From Lytechinus pictus (lineage: Eukaryota; Echinodermata; Echinoidea; Temnopleuroida; Toxopneustidae): DNA of 64,000 nucleotides. Position 1 is the stretch's first letter, and every line of letters begins with the position of its first letter. The notes below the pieces were generated by a model that did not search any database, was not told where the DNA came from, and saw only the letters and a list, made by a program, of their open reading frames with translations. The position numbers and the translations under genes were made by a program. The DNA lies in NCBI RefSeq assembly GCF_037042905.1, contig NC_087261.1, positions 14,458,217 through 14,522,216 on the forward strand. The letters are read 5' to 3'. Shown in pieces: positions 37,701 to 46,296 of the stretch.

Positions 37701-40700
37701 CACATTCTCGGCGATACAGTTCCCTGTCAGCACCAAGTCCAGACTTAATCATGCGGCGTTCAGCCCGCCGCCTTCGTCTCTTGGCTTCTATGATGTCATC
37801 AGTGAACCAAGGTGATTTTGGTCTGACAGTGACAGTTTTTACTTGAAGAGGGGCATGCCTGTCAATCAGAGAGCTCAGGCAGGTGTTGTAATGATCCAAA
37901 GCCTCAGATGGACATGTCAGTTCGGAAGGTGAATTTAACATGCCTCTGATGTCATTCCGGAAAATGTCCAAGTCAATGCTGCGGAATTTTCTGAAGGAAA
38001 CTCTCTTCTTTGGATTCTGCAGGGAAGGAAGCTTCATTGTGGCAACAATAGCAGAATGGTCAGATGGGAGTGAAGACAAAACATTAACATTAACTATGTC
38101 GCATGAATCCCTAGTAAATAAAAGGTCGAGTGTATGACCTGCACAATGAGTGGAATCATGTACATGTTGCTTGAATCCAAGGGATTCTACTGCACTTATA
38201 AATGATTTAGCAAAATTATCATTAGGGTCATCGACATGAACATTAAAATCCCCTAAAAGTAGAGGAAAGTGGTCACTGATAACAGCACCCTCAAGAAGGG
38301 TTACAAACTCCTCTCGAAAGACACTATTACTCGAAGAGGGAGGGTGATATATACAGAACATCCTAGCTGCTGATGACGGTGTGAGATTGAATGTTAAATC
38401 AAATAATTCAAAGGAAGAGAAATCTCCATTAGGATTAACACTACAACGAGTTGTAGATCTAAATAGAACAAAAATTCCACCACCCCTCGAGGAAATGCGG
38501 GGTTGGTGAATAAAGTCATAATTTGGCAAGCTTAACTTTAAACCAGCAAGAACGAGACCATCCCTGTTTCTATCACCAGAAAGCCATGATTCAGTGATTA
38601 CTAAGACATCAAGGTTATTCTCAATCACAAGATCCGAAACTACATGTGTTTTATTGGTCAAGGATCGCGCGTTCCATAGACCAACTCTAAGGCCAGTGGA
38701 TGGTGGGAAAGAGTTTTGCGACCTGGAGATCTTGCGCCTTTGTCCGCGATGAGTTCGACATCGACGACCGATACCCAGCTCACACACTCTATGCCACACA
38801 TGTTGAGGTAACAAAGGATGAAGCTGAGTATTCAGCTGATACAAAGTATTAACATCATAACAAATGCGGCCCGATGCGTTATCATTTGATACCTGTAATG
38901 AACACTTGACATCAGATTCAGAGTTACATGAATGGCCATTAGAACATTCAGGGCCTGGGTTTAACTGAACATCACCTGACAGTAAGATACGCAGTTGAAA
39001 ACTTGCAGTGGTATTACTGTAATATAATATATGTTTACCACAATACTTCACATTGGCTTTAACAAGTGTGTGTATGGGTCTTTTCAGCCACCATTTACTT
39101 TTATCACAGGATTGTTCAATGTTAACTCTCAAGACAGATGCAACTAGAGTTGCACAAAAGAACACTTTTAATAAAGATGGACGTCTAGCTGTCTATGGCG
39201 ACAAAATTTGCCGCAAATATTTACGAAGAATTGTGAGAAATGGTCTGAAAATGCAACAAAAGAACCGGTGAGTAACGATTAAACATTATCAATTTATTTA
39301 ATAGAACATATTTTATGACTAGGCCTACAGTTTAACAATTTCTAGATAATATTGCTTAGTTCTAAGCTAGGGCGGCCCAAATGCGCGTGAGTGGAGTCCC
39401 AGTTTATTAACACGGGTAAGTATTGGGGTGTCGCCTAGAGTGGACAAGCACAAGGTACGGTAATCATATTCATAGTACTGTTAGGCCCTACGTCCTACAA
39501 TCTACTAGACAAGAATAACCGTCGTTTCTGGGGATTTATTCAACAATTTCTGACATTTTACTGTAATCCCCATTTACCGACGGTAGGGTGTACGTGTGGG
39601 CTCGCATGTGTTCTCATTCCCTCCCTTTTGTCAATTCACAGTCCAAAGTTTGATGTAATTTTACACATCGAATTTACAATCTAAGGATGTATAAAACAAC
39701 AAACTTTTAATTGATGATATTCCAACATTTCAATACTTTAAACGATATAGATGAAAAAGGCATGAAAAATATACTTTACCGATGTTTAATTGGGTTGAAC
39801 ACGATAAAAATGGTCAAAATGGCAGCCAAACTATAAAATATTTACAAACGAACGTCAACAATCACGAATGTGATATCGATATTGCTTTCGATATTATACG
39901 ATCTGCTCCATATGCGAACGAAACCGAAGATAAACGATACTAGTTATACTAGTACGAGTACTAGTTATAATCGCGATATATCGATTCGAGACATTAAGTT
40001 AATAACGACAATGACGTCATTCAAGATGGCAACTTGCAAGAAAAACCGTCAGGTCAGGTGAAAATGTCTTAGATGACAGATTTCTCAATCATCCAGAGGA
40101 TTTTTTTCAATAACTCCGGCCCAAGGTATGCAATTACTTAAGTTATATATATTTCCCTGATAATGGAAACCATGAAACTTTCAATTTTGCTTAAAAAACA
40201 GTTTTAAATCGCGATCTATAAAACGCTAGTTCACTATACGTTGGCTGTAGGTACGGGGCCCCATCCCCTTCAGTCTATGTATGGTGAGTGGAGCCAACGT
40301 AGTTCAGCGGAACAACCAAAATACAGAGACTGAAGCTTTTGGTCTAACAATCTACATGCCCTAAATCCTGGCTAGTAATATACAATGATATAAAATTAAA
40401 ATATGCCAGTCTGCCAGTGACGGACTCTATTAGTTTACCACCACCATCTTAAATTATAAACTTAATAATAATTTTTTGTTTTTATTGTGGGGGTGCATAT
40501 GGAACTCTTACTCTAGTCTTAGTCTTAGTTACCCTTTTTAAACATTTGTCACCGCCTCTCATCTCGCATAAAAAGGGCCTAGGTCTATGCATATAACCTT
40601 GTTCATTGAATGAACCGGCCTATACTAATATGTCTATGGCCATGCACGTCGCTTTGCTTTGTGTGCAAAGCCTATGTTGGTATGGAGTTTATATTCCACG

Positions 40701-40907
40701 GCCACTTGTCATGCTTGTCACGAGTGAATCGGAACTGGTGACAAATTCAACGATAATTCATTCCGTTTGGGGACTATTGGAGACTCACTCACCGACTGGT
40801 TTATGTCCTCTCATGGCATAAAATAGACTGACTTCGAGCTCAGTATTCCATACAAGATCTTCCCCAGTTGCTTTGACGCTTTCTACAGACATTTTTCCAA
40901 TTGCCAT
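25723..40907 (-). CDS. MRGBP: MRG/MORF4L-binding protein (Eaf7 family), complete, four exons
   Basis: Exons in coding order 40907-40793, 30041-29920, 28766-28631 and 25880-25723 join in phase with GT-AG borders to 176 codons plus TGA (human protein 204 aa). Exon 1 starts at ATG 40907-40905 and contains the [20 protein letters not shown] block; exon 2 gives [16 protein letters not shown] and [14 protein letters not shown]; exon 3 starts [10 protein letters not shown]; exon 4 is a basic Ser/Thr/Pro tail ending SSKRRR, a likely nuclear localisation signal. Known: MRGBP belongs to the NuA4/TIP60 histone acetyltransferase complex and binds MRG15 and MRGX. Odd: intron 1 is 10.75 kb and contains a LINE with an intact ORF in the same orientation plus many MITEs; the acidic central region of the human protein is shorter here. 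No polyadenylation signal was assigned. Confidence 0.95.
26747..26766. repeat. C homopolymer
   Basis: Near-pure run of C in MRGBP intron 3; prone to sequencing length error. Confidence 0.9.
26881..27912. mobile_element. hAT-like element with 6-bp target duplication
   Basis: Perfect 13-bp inverted ends CAGAGATGCCAAC, flanked by TAGTCT on both sides (26875-26880 and 27913-27918). Carries the BED-finger-like remnant at 27190-27520 on the minus strand. In MRGBP intron 3. Confidence 0.8.
27190..27520 (-). pseudogene. BED-type zinc finger remnant of a transposon protein
   Basis: ATG at 27520-27518 starts [20 protein letters not shown]. After two frame changes the sequence reads [15 protein letters not shown], then (further shift) [18 protein letters not shown]. 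The CxxC...HxxxxxH spacing and KxHxxSKRH text match BED fingers found at the N-terminus of hAT transposases and related sea-urchin transposon proteins. The catalytic part is missing. The location inside hAT-like ends supports the call. Confidence 0.65.
28110..28620. repeat. GTCTAAT/ATTAGAC foldback, third copy
   Basis: Left side motifs ATTTGGTCTACnnn, right side GTAGACCAAACGG and similar; ends immediately before MRGBP exon 3. Confidence 0.6.
28797..29082 (-). mobile_element. tRNA-derived SINE, copy 2
   Basis: Minus strand: GTGGTCTAGTGGTACTGACTC (box A) at about 29070, GGGTTTGAATCC (degenerate box B) near 29020, body with CACACTGTGCTGCACTCAAC, ending in an ATTATTATCATC tail at 28797. Confidence 0.8.
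30283..30895. mobile_element. TTAA-flanked MITE, copy 1
   Basis: Ends read inward AGGTCAAGTCCACC and AGGACAAGTCCACC, each next to TTAA. The arms include ATGCTGAAAATTTCATCAAA-type text shared with 58337-60098. TTAA duplication with AGG-starting ends fits Kolobok-type elements (piggyBac also duplicates TTAA). Confidence 0.75.
31172..31393. mobile_element. Foldback element with ~75-bp arms
   Basis: Left arm GTCTAGACTGGACATTG...GCTAACATAGAGGGCTTCC is mirrored on the right; the right arm has TACATGTA (31329-31336) where the left arm has TA (31223-31224). Confidence 0.75.
31430..31735 (-). mobile_element. tRNA-derived SINE, copy 3
   Basis: Minus strand: box A split by an octamer TACATGTA (31706-31713), GGGTTCGAATCC (box B), body matching copy 2 (CACGCTGCTGCACTCTACCC) and a tail with AGCGCTATATAAAT followed by ATT/GTT repeats. 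A second TACATGTA is at 31531-31538. Confidence 0.85.
31764..31905. mobile_element. Short hAT-like MITE with 6-bp target duplication
   Basis: 142 bp, ends CAGGGATGCCAGTT and complement, flanked by CATTTT on both sides (31758-31763 and 31906-31911). Confidence 0.8.
32174..32638. mobile_element. hAT-like MITE with 6-bp target duplication
   Basis: Ends CAGGGACTCAGTTTTA and complement, flanked by CATACA on both sides (32168-32173 and 32639-32644). The interior repeats GGGGAGCA motifs. Confidence 0.75.
32876..33147. mobile_element. 272-bp MITE, GGGCCCCGTCTTACAAAGA ends, copy 2
   Basis: Same length as 24439-24710 and matching its reverse complement through most of the interior. Confidence 0.85.
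33673..34160. mobile_element. TTAA-flanked MITE, copy 2
   Basis: Ends GGGGAAGTTCACCCTGA and complement, next to TTAA at 33673-33676 and 34157-34160. Close relative of 50106-50620. Confidence 0.85.
34277..34412. mobile_element. MITE with CAGGGGCCGCGGAAC ends, copy 1
   Basis: 15 of 16 terminal bases are complementary; contains a G tract. A relative is at 41876-42051, with matching GCTGACCATGnAnAAAnTC text. Confidence 0.75.
34608..34981. mobile_element. 374-bp inverted-repeat element with perfect 8-bp target duplication
   Basis: Ends TAGCCAGGCGGCTTCTTG and exact complement, flanked by GCTGGTCC (34600-34607 and 34982-34989). Contains an inner palindrome TTCCCCAACGTTACG near 34626-34675. An 8-bp duplication suggests a hAT- or P-type origin. 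Confidence 0.85.
35854..39165 (-). CDS. LINE ORF: 2A-like leader, AP endonuclease, reverse transcriptase (1103 aa)
   Basis: One uninterrupted ORF. Residues 1-12 are hydrophobic ([12 protein letters not shown]); residues 59-72 read [14 protein letters not shown], a 2A-like ribosome-skipping motif. Residues about 158-378 form an apurinic-type endonuclease (WNARS 164-168, TESWL 191-195, GDFNVH 305-310, HTLDLLF 344-350, SDHSAI 368-373). Residues about 640-835 are the reverse transcriptase (NYRPI 658-662, DYTAAFDT 730-737, GVPQGS 787-792, YADD 821-824), all catalytic aspartates present. The C-terminus ([17 protein letters not shown]) matches other CR1/L2 elements. Known: the endonuclease nicks target DNA and the reverse transcriptase primes on it. 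An intact frame suggests recent insertion. A separate ORF1 was not found upstream. Confidence 0.95.
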   Translation of the reverse strand: MFFCATLVASVLRVNIEQSCDKSKWWLKRPIHTLVKANVKYCGKHILYYSNTTASFQLRILLSGDVQLNPGPECSNGHSCNSESDVKCSLQVSNDNASGRICYDVNTLYQLNTQLHPLLPQHVWHRVCELGIGRRCRTHRGQRRKISRSQNSFPPSTGLRVGLWNARSLTNKTHVVSDLVIENNLDVLVITESWLSGDRNRDGLVLAGLKLSLPNYDFIHQPRISSRGGGIFVLFRSTTRCSVNPNGDFSSFELFDLTFNLTPSSAARMFCIYHPPSSSNSVFREEFVTLLEGAVISDHFPLLLGDFNVHVDDPNDNFAKSFISAVESLGFKQHVHDSTHCAGHTLDLLFTRDSCDIVNVNVLSSLPSDHSAIVATMKLPSLQNPKKRVSFRKFRSIDLDIFRNDIRGMLNSPSELTCPSEALDHYNTCLSSLIDRHAPLQVKTVTVRPKSPWFTDDIIEAKRRRRRAERRMIKSGLGADRELYRRECESYYECIFNAQSTYFRNLIAESDTKQLFNIVRSLSSTDHSSVLPDHSSAENLSNRFAEFFREKVSKLVSSFNPAIPGPTTSPSTEHNFSQFRLISDLDIQKLIKSLPSKHCNLDPIPTWLLTNSLEELIPVITKFINLSLSSGIVPEALKTSLLLPLLKKSSLDPNNLGNYRPIANLPFIGKVLERVVTSQLKDHLEGFGMLPVNQSAYRNHHSTETALVKVFNDLLLAVDRGEEAVLVLLDYTAAFDTIDHELLLYRLQNEFGITGTVLDWLRSYLHNRSQQVTINGTLSARFPLVCGVPQGSVVGPLLFILYTSPLSRFIDSHRDIRHAMYADDTQIYITLKPTGKHEAAQKLNSCLEDIKAWSHDNKLCLNESKSEMIHISSKFRNTESFPMLSTTSSTSDGILMCNELVRDLGVTIDKNLTFQQHVKNICKSASFGIFKIGKIRRLLDQPTTAKLTHAFVSSHIDYCNSALSGIPLSHLRPLQRIQNSAARLVTLSRKSEHVTPILKSLHWLPIRQRIIFKVLLMTYKIINGLAPEYLSTLISLRSSSSLRPLRSSTTLQLTLGPRTNTSYGDRAFSVFAPIQWNKLPSYIHNANSLDQFKTLLKTHLFNV
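38950..38988 (-). other. 2A-like translational recoding motif in the LINE ORF
   Basis: Codons 60-72 encode [13 protein letters not shown]. The 2A consensus is DxExNPGP with cleavage-like skipping between G71 and P72; here Q replaces E. Such motifs have been reported at the N-termini of sea-urchin non-LTR retrotransposons. Confidence 0.8.
39271..40792. other. MRGBP intron 1 remainder, no gene seen
   Basis: AT-rich, only short ORFs. 40270-40350 contains GGTGAGTGGAGCCAACGTAG-like text that recurs in diverged form at about 53965-54045, so it is a dispersed repeat of unknown type. Confidence 0.5.
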
Positions 40908-41581
40908 TTTAACCTGTTTTTCCGTAACTAAAGTTTCTCTACATAATTATTGCATGTGTTCATCATTTGCATTGCATGCATGCATTTCGCGTCATCGACA
41001 GTATGGTAAAGGTAAAAATGCAATTTATTTGGAAAAAAAATCGTGGCGAAGAGGGGCGTGGGGCCGGGAGTATAAAATGGTTTGAAGAATTTTTTTGTAC
41101 CTTTCCGTTGATGCACATAATCCATATTATATAACTCAAACGAAGATTCTTGCCATCTGATTGGTTGAAAGGTGTTCAATATTTGGTCCATTTTTTACTG
41201 CGTGCATTTTGTAATTTTCCATTGCACGGTGACCGTGCATTTTTTATTTTCCCATTGCACGGTACGCGCGCTAGCGCTCCCTCAGTATAATCATGTGTAT
41301 GTCTACTTATTGTGTATGTGTGTGTGTGTGTGTTCGCGCGCATGAAGTTAGCGCAGATCAAACTGACTGTGCGCACTCGACTCAGATCCATGAAGCAATG
41401 CGCGTCACAAACATGAAAGCAAAGGGCTGATGAGCTGTCGATACATGGTGTTATCCACCGACTAGCAATTTATCAGAGAAAAATTAGTTGCTGGAAATAG
41501 GCCAACCTAATCTTTTATATCTTTTTATTCCTTTTTTTACATTTTTAAAAACTTTGTAACTTATATGAGTTATATAAAACA

Positions 41582-41740
41582 AATAATGAATGTAAATATT
41601 TGTGCAATGGAAAGAATATTTACATTCGATGAAAGATTAAAAGTTCCATTCAACTCGGCTAACGCCTCGTTGAATGGAACTTTACATCTTTCATCTCATG
41701 AAAATATTCTTCCCATTGCACGCATACACATTCATTATTT
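41582..41740. repeat. Long hairpin (foldback) with AATAATGAATGT ends
   Basis: The two ~73-bp halves are nearly perfect reverse complements around the centre GGCTAACGCC, including AGTTCCATTCAAC/GTTGAATGGAACT. Confidence 0.85.
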
Positions 41741-41875
41741 GTATACTAACCTCGCAATACGTGTGAGTGCACATAATCAAACTGTTGAATATATCATGGT
41801 AGCTGATAATGAGACTTTTTTCACCCTCAATGTGCATGTACTATCCCAACTTAAATATATATATATATATATATA

Positions 41876-42051
41876 CAGGGGCCGCAGAAGCGGGGGGGGG
41901 AGCTGGGGGGCTTCAGCCCCCCACTTTTTTTCCAAAACCGTGTACAAAAACGCAAAGATGACCATACGATTGTGATTTTGTACATGGTCAGCCCCCCCCC
42001 CCCCCACTTTTGGCTCAGCCCCCCACTTTGAAAACCGTTCCGCGGCCCCTG
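41876..42051. mobile_element. MITE with CAGGGGCCGC ends, copy 2, in a TA microsatellite
   Basis: Ends CAGGGGCCGC and GCGGCCCCTG, AGCCCCCCACTTT repeats inside, flanked by (TA)n. Related to 34277-34412. Confidence 0.75.
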
Positions 42052-42063
42052 ATATATATGTAC

Positions 42064-42432
42064 AGTGGCGTAACTAGGATTTTCCACAGGGGGGGGGGGG
42101 CAAATTCGTCCGCCAAAAAAATTGACAAGCAAAAAAAAAAAAAAAAGGTCTTCGACCACAAATAAAGGATCTCGTCCGCCAAAAAATTTGACAAGCAAAA
42201 AAAATAAAATAAAAAAGGTCTTCAACCAAAAATAAAGGATTTCATACCAGAAAAAAATTTGACAAGCAAAAAAAAAAAAAGGTCTTCAAGACTCGTCAGG
42301 GGGCAGGGATACGTCCCTTGCATGGGTTGTGACCACTGAACTAGAAATACGTTCTAGTTCAGTGGTTGTGACTCGTCAGCGGGGGGGGGGGGGCGGTCTG
42401 CCCCCCCCCCCCCCCGTAGGCACGCTAATGTA
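42064..42432. repeat. CAGTGGCGTAACTAG-type element with homopolymer tracts
   Basis: Left end CAGTGGCGTAACTAGG; interior has three repeats of AAAATTTGACAAGCAAAAAA with GGTCTTCnACCA, then G and C tracts. The right end (GTAGGCACGCTAATG) is a poor complement of the left end, so borders are uncertain. Confidence 0.5.
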
Positions 42433-42954
42433 TATATATATTACAGGGAGGGGCAGGATAGCATAAACATTACATTTTCGAAAAAAATTGAAAGCGAGAA
42501 AGCAAAGCGAAAGAGCTTATCATGGGGAACTTTTGCATTTACTTAAGTGATAATGAAGGATTTCAAGATTTTTTTTGTAAAAAAGACAAATTTTCAAAAT
42601 TTCTATGGGACAACTGCCCCCTCGCTCCCCGCTGCGTAAGGCCAACTCTAGGAGATAAATAAAAAAAATTCGACCATGGTTTATTTTCAGTTCTATATTA
42701 TTTTAGTAATATTACTTTTAATTAATTTCATTAGTTCTTCCCAGATGTCATTTCAGTACATAATATACTTGAATTAAAGGCATTCACAAGTGAGAACTCT
42801 TTCACACAATTTTATAATTCCTCCATATCAAACAGTGCGATTAAAACGTACGTTCCTTTTTGGGCAGTATATTGCATTTTGTGAGATACGGATTCTGTTT
42901 ATGATTTCGAAAGTGTTTCAAAATATTTTCAGGTCAGTAGACCTTAATCAGAAG

Positions 42955-43872
42955 CGGTGGGACCGGGGGGGGGGGGAGGCAAAAGAAATCCCCATAGGAA
43001 AAAATGCCCTTTTTCCAAAACGGAAAATGCTTTTTTTTTTTAAAATGAAATTTTCCCGTTTTCAAAATGAAATACCCTTTTTGAAGTAAACCATAGTACA
43101 CTTTAGGTTCGAAAATATTGTTTAGTATAAGGCATTCTTCCTGTTCATGGTTACAAAAATGCATAGAATATCCAGTTTTCAGGTAAGAAATTCACAATTT
43201 TCTGACTCGCGCTTCGCGCTCGCATCAATTATTGTTTAGTATGACACTCATCCTGTTCATACAAAAATGCTTAGAATGTCCAGTTTTCAGGTTGGAATAT
43301 TACAAATGTTCAGCTCGTGCTTCGTGCTCGCATTGATGAGATGGGTGAGATATGTATAGCTCGTATATCCTATTCATGAGTCACTAAATGCAGTCTTTAA
43401 AAGGTTCCTTTTCTGGGAAGTATATTAAACTTTAGCACGCACTTCACGCTCGCGTTGATTATTTAGTTACCGTGTAGATTCACATCCTTTTTTCATGATG
43501 ACAGAACTGCTCGGAATGTTTTCTTTTCATGTCTTATTACATGAAATTTCCAAAAGTTTGAGCTCGTGATTAGCGCTCGCAACATCTAGCATGCTTAACA
43601 GTAATTAGGTCCATAAAAAGTGAGTTTTACAACTTCAGATTTTAAAATTTTCCAACCGCTCGCTCGCTCGCGAAAAATAGAACCTAGATATGTATCTTAT
43701 CAATCAGAAATCACTTTTGAATGAAAAATTTGCTCAACACAATTATTATAAAACACACATATGATAATCTCGTGGTGAAAATATCCGTTTGCACCAAAAT
43801 GCCCTTTTTGGCAAATAAGTGCCCTTTTTGGGCTTTGCCCCCCAAACGAAAATATGTTTCGCCGCCCCTGAT
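42955..43872. repeat. Element with CGCGCTTCGCG tandem units, G-tract ended
   Basis: Begins near GCGGTGGGACCGGGGGG and ends near TTTCGCCGCCCCTGA; four diverged GCTCGCGCTTCGCGCTCGC motifs (about 43205, 43316, 43440, 43560). Same organisation as 9360-11647. Confidence 0.6.
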
Positions 43873-44346
43873 CAGAATATCAAATTTTCAATCGTATCTT
43901 GTTCATATAGGTCTACCTCGTTTCCTTAAAATAATGTAACAGTTAGCTCATGTTTTCGAAGCATCATGCTGAACAAAGTTACTCAAACTCTACCGGAAAA
44001 ATGCACATTAAAACAACATAGTTTTCCGATGTGATCTTACCGTTGTTTTAAACAAGAGGTAATAATGATCTTAGCATTAGCAAATGATGTGCTAACAATG
44101 GCGTAACTACGGTGGGGCTGCCCCCCCCCCCAAAAAAAAAAAAGAAGAAGAAAACGGGGGGAAAGGAGGAAAAAGAGGGAGAAATAAAGAGAAAAGTAGA
44201 GGGAAAAGAAGAGGAAATTATGTATATCATACAGTTATATGATATTATAATTATGTTATGTTATATGTGTTATATTATATTACATAAGAAATGATTTTCA
44301 ATTACTTTATGAAACATAATTTGCTTAGGCCTATGTGTTCAACACT

Positions 44347-44511
44347 CCAGGGGAGCGTTTCATGAAAGGACTTGCCAGACGTTTTATCCGGCAAGTAATG
44401 TTTTATCCGACTGTTACTATGGTAACAGTGCCTCTCAGCCAATCATAATCAAGGAAAGTTGTCAGACCTGACAACTTGTCGGACAAAAATGTCGATGAAA
44501 CGCTCCCCTGG
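44347..44511. mobile_element. MITE with CCAGGGGAGCGTTTCATG ends
   Basis: 165 bp; right end GATGAAACGCTCCCCTGG is complementary; inner GGCAAGT/TTATCCG motifs. Confidence 0.8.
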
Positions 44512-44856
44512 TGCTCGCATTGTCTGTTTATATGGTCTTAAGGAATTCCTATACGAAACACCTTAGAATGCCCCTCTTAAGGTCTGAATATCAAAATTTT
44601 TCATCTCGCGCTTTGCGCTCGCAATATTTGATTAGTGAGATACGTATCATGTTCCCGATTACAATTACTGCAAAAAGTGCTTCATATGTGTTTAAGTGTA
44701 ATTTACAAAAAAAAAATAGGCACGCGCTTGGCGCTCGATGACTATGATAATATATGTATACTCCTCGTGAATAAAAAAAATAGTCCTTAAAATGTCCCTG
44801 TTTGCGGGCCAATATATATATATATATTATACATATTATATAGATATATATATATA

Positions 44857-45394
44857 CAGTGCGTATAAAAAAAAGTTGATGTTCATTGTATTTACATTGT
44901 CTATTTTTCATGTATTTTTATCTTGATCTCTTGAGGAGAAATAAATGAAATTTGAAATTTGAAAATCAAGCCTAAGCAATTTCATGTAAATCACAGTTCA
45001 GTGTAAAGCAAATATCGTCACGATGGCATCGGTTTGTGGGGGAGTGGGGTGGGGCGCAATGCACCCTTCGAAGTGTTTTTGGCAAGGAAACAAGTTTAAA
45101 AAAGGTAAAAAATATCTTCAAATCAATTTTACTAGCTAAATTCCACGTGTTCTTCGTGATTAAGGTCTACTTTTATTCGCATAACTATTTCAAAGTTCTG
45201 CGCAAATCACTTTTCACTAACTTTTCAAAAGCAAGTGGAGCTCACTCATGCGGAAATATTTTTCGACAGTTATATTGTCATTTGCTTAAATGGATCTGTA
45301 CCAATGTTAAAATGAAGAAAAATCTTCAGGATAATACAAATGTTTAATTTTACAGGATTTTTTCTAAGTGTAAACTTTTTTTTGATACGCACTG
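44857..45394. mobile_element. TA-flanked Tc1/mariner-like element, no transposase
   Basis: Ends CAGTGCGTATAAAAAAAAGTT and complement AACTTTTTTTTGATACGCACTG, with TA on both sides inside TA repeats. CAGT-starting ends and TA targets are typical of Tc1/mariner. No transposase motif seen in the 538 bp. Confidence 0.75.
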
Positions 45395-46296
45395 TATATA
45401 TATATATAAATATATAAACAGCTCTTGCTTGGCGCTCGCATTGTTTGTTTAGTGAGGCAGGTACGTATCATGATTTTAAAAAACTGCGTCCCTTTTTTAG
45501 GTGTGAATATAAATAAAAAATCAGCTCGCACTTCGAGTTTGACTTTATTTGATTAGTGAGATACATATCCTTTTATTTGTTAATGGCACAGTCCTTAAAA
45601 TGTCTCTATTAGGTCAGCATACCCGCCCACTCAGTGACTCTAAATTTTTACTGGTGCCCCCCCCCCCCCCCATGCCGTGACCCACGGTACGCAAAATCAT
45701 ATTTAGCAGAAAGGGGAAAATATTTTATCAAATTTTGAAAGAAGTCATGGTAAGTGATAGTCAGTCATTTCGGTAACCAGTGAGAACAAATAAAATGATT
45801 CTAAATAATCCAGCCTGTAACATATGCCCTACATCGTTTGAGAAGAACTTAATCACCCAGCTTGCCTATTGTCAAGATGAGTTTCACTTTCAATTCTGGC
45901 ACGGCGATTAATTTCTCCTTCTTTAAAACTGTCTATTCACCGACTCCACTTTATACTATATTAATCACCTTTGTAGCTGTACTGCAAGAAGTGATAATTA
46001 CGAAACACAAACGCTGCGTATGTTAAGATCTTTAAATACTACTTCCGCATGTATCTTGTCAATGAGCATTCGCATCAATTGCCAAACAACCTACCCAAGC
46101 AAGGGTGGATACTTTTCAAGCTATTTGCATTACGTAGTTGTGATCAAAATGATTAAAGACCTACCTCTTAAAGACGTCTGAATTGGAAAGCAAAGTGGTC
46201 ATGAAGATGTCGTTTTTATAAGCGCCATATTGGAATGTTCTTCGTATCATTCAAGCCTTACCAGACAGGGATCATCTGCTAAACAAGGAGTTAAAG

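Larger units (their letters stand above)
35652..39270 (-). mobile_element. Near full-length CR1/L2-type non-LTR retrotransposon
   Basis: Contains the intact ORF 35854-39165, a short 3' UTR with an AGCGCTTAGAA...AAGCGCCCTACAAAT stem and an ATT-repeat tail at about 35652-35680. The 5' boundary is uncertain; about 100 bases upstream of the ATG are counted as 5' UTR. Lies in MRGBP intron 1 in the same orientation as that gene. Confidence 0.85.
44097..45670. repeat. CGCGCTTCGCG tandem repeat region with nested MITEs
   Basis: Starts CAATGGCGTAACTACGGTGG plus C and A tracts; motif copies near 44606, 44727, 45420 and 45525; interrupted by the MITEs 44347-44511 and 44857-45394. The right end is unclear (C tract near 45655). 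Confidence 0.55.
40908..46296. other. Divergent intergenic region between MRGBP and the CABIT gene
   Basis: The two genes point away from each other. The region should hold both promoters but is filled mostly with repeats listed separately. Near MRGBP (41205-41275) a GCACGGTnACCGTGC palindrome and a second CATTGCACGGTACGCGCGC segment are seen; no TATA box was identified. Confidence 0.5.

Noticed and set aside
36171-38137. Several 65-124 aa ORFs on both strands over 36-38 kb
   Set aside because: Shadows of the 1103-aa LINE ORF.
39870-40061. ORF starting MATCKKNRQ near 40026 as a new exon
   Set aside because: Good ATG context but a stop follows within 12 codons and no canonical donor or partner exon was found.
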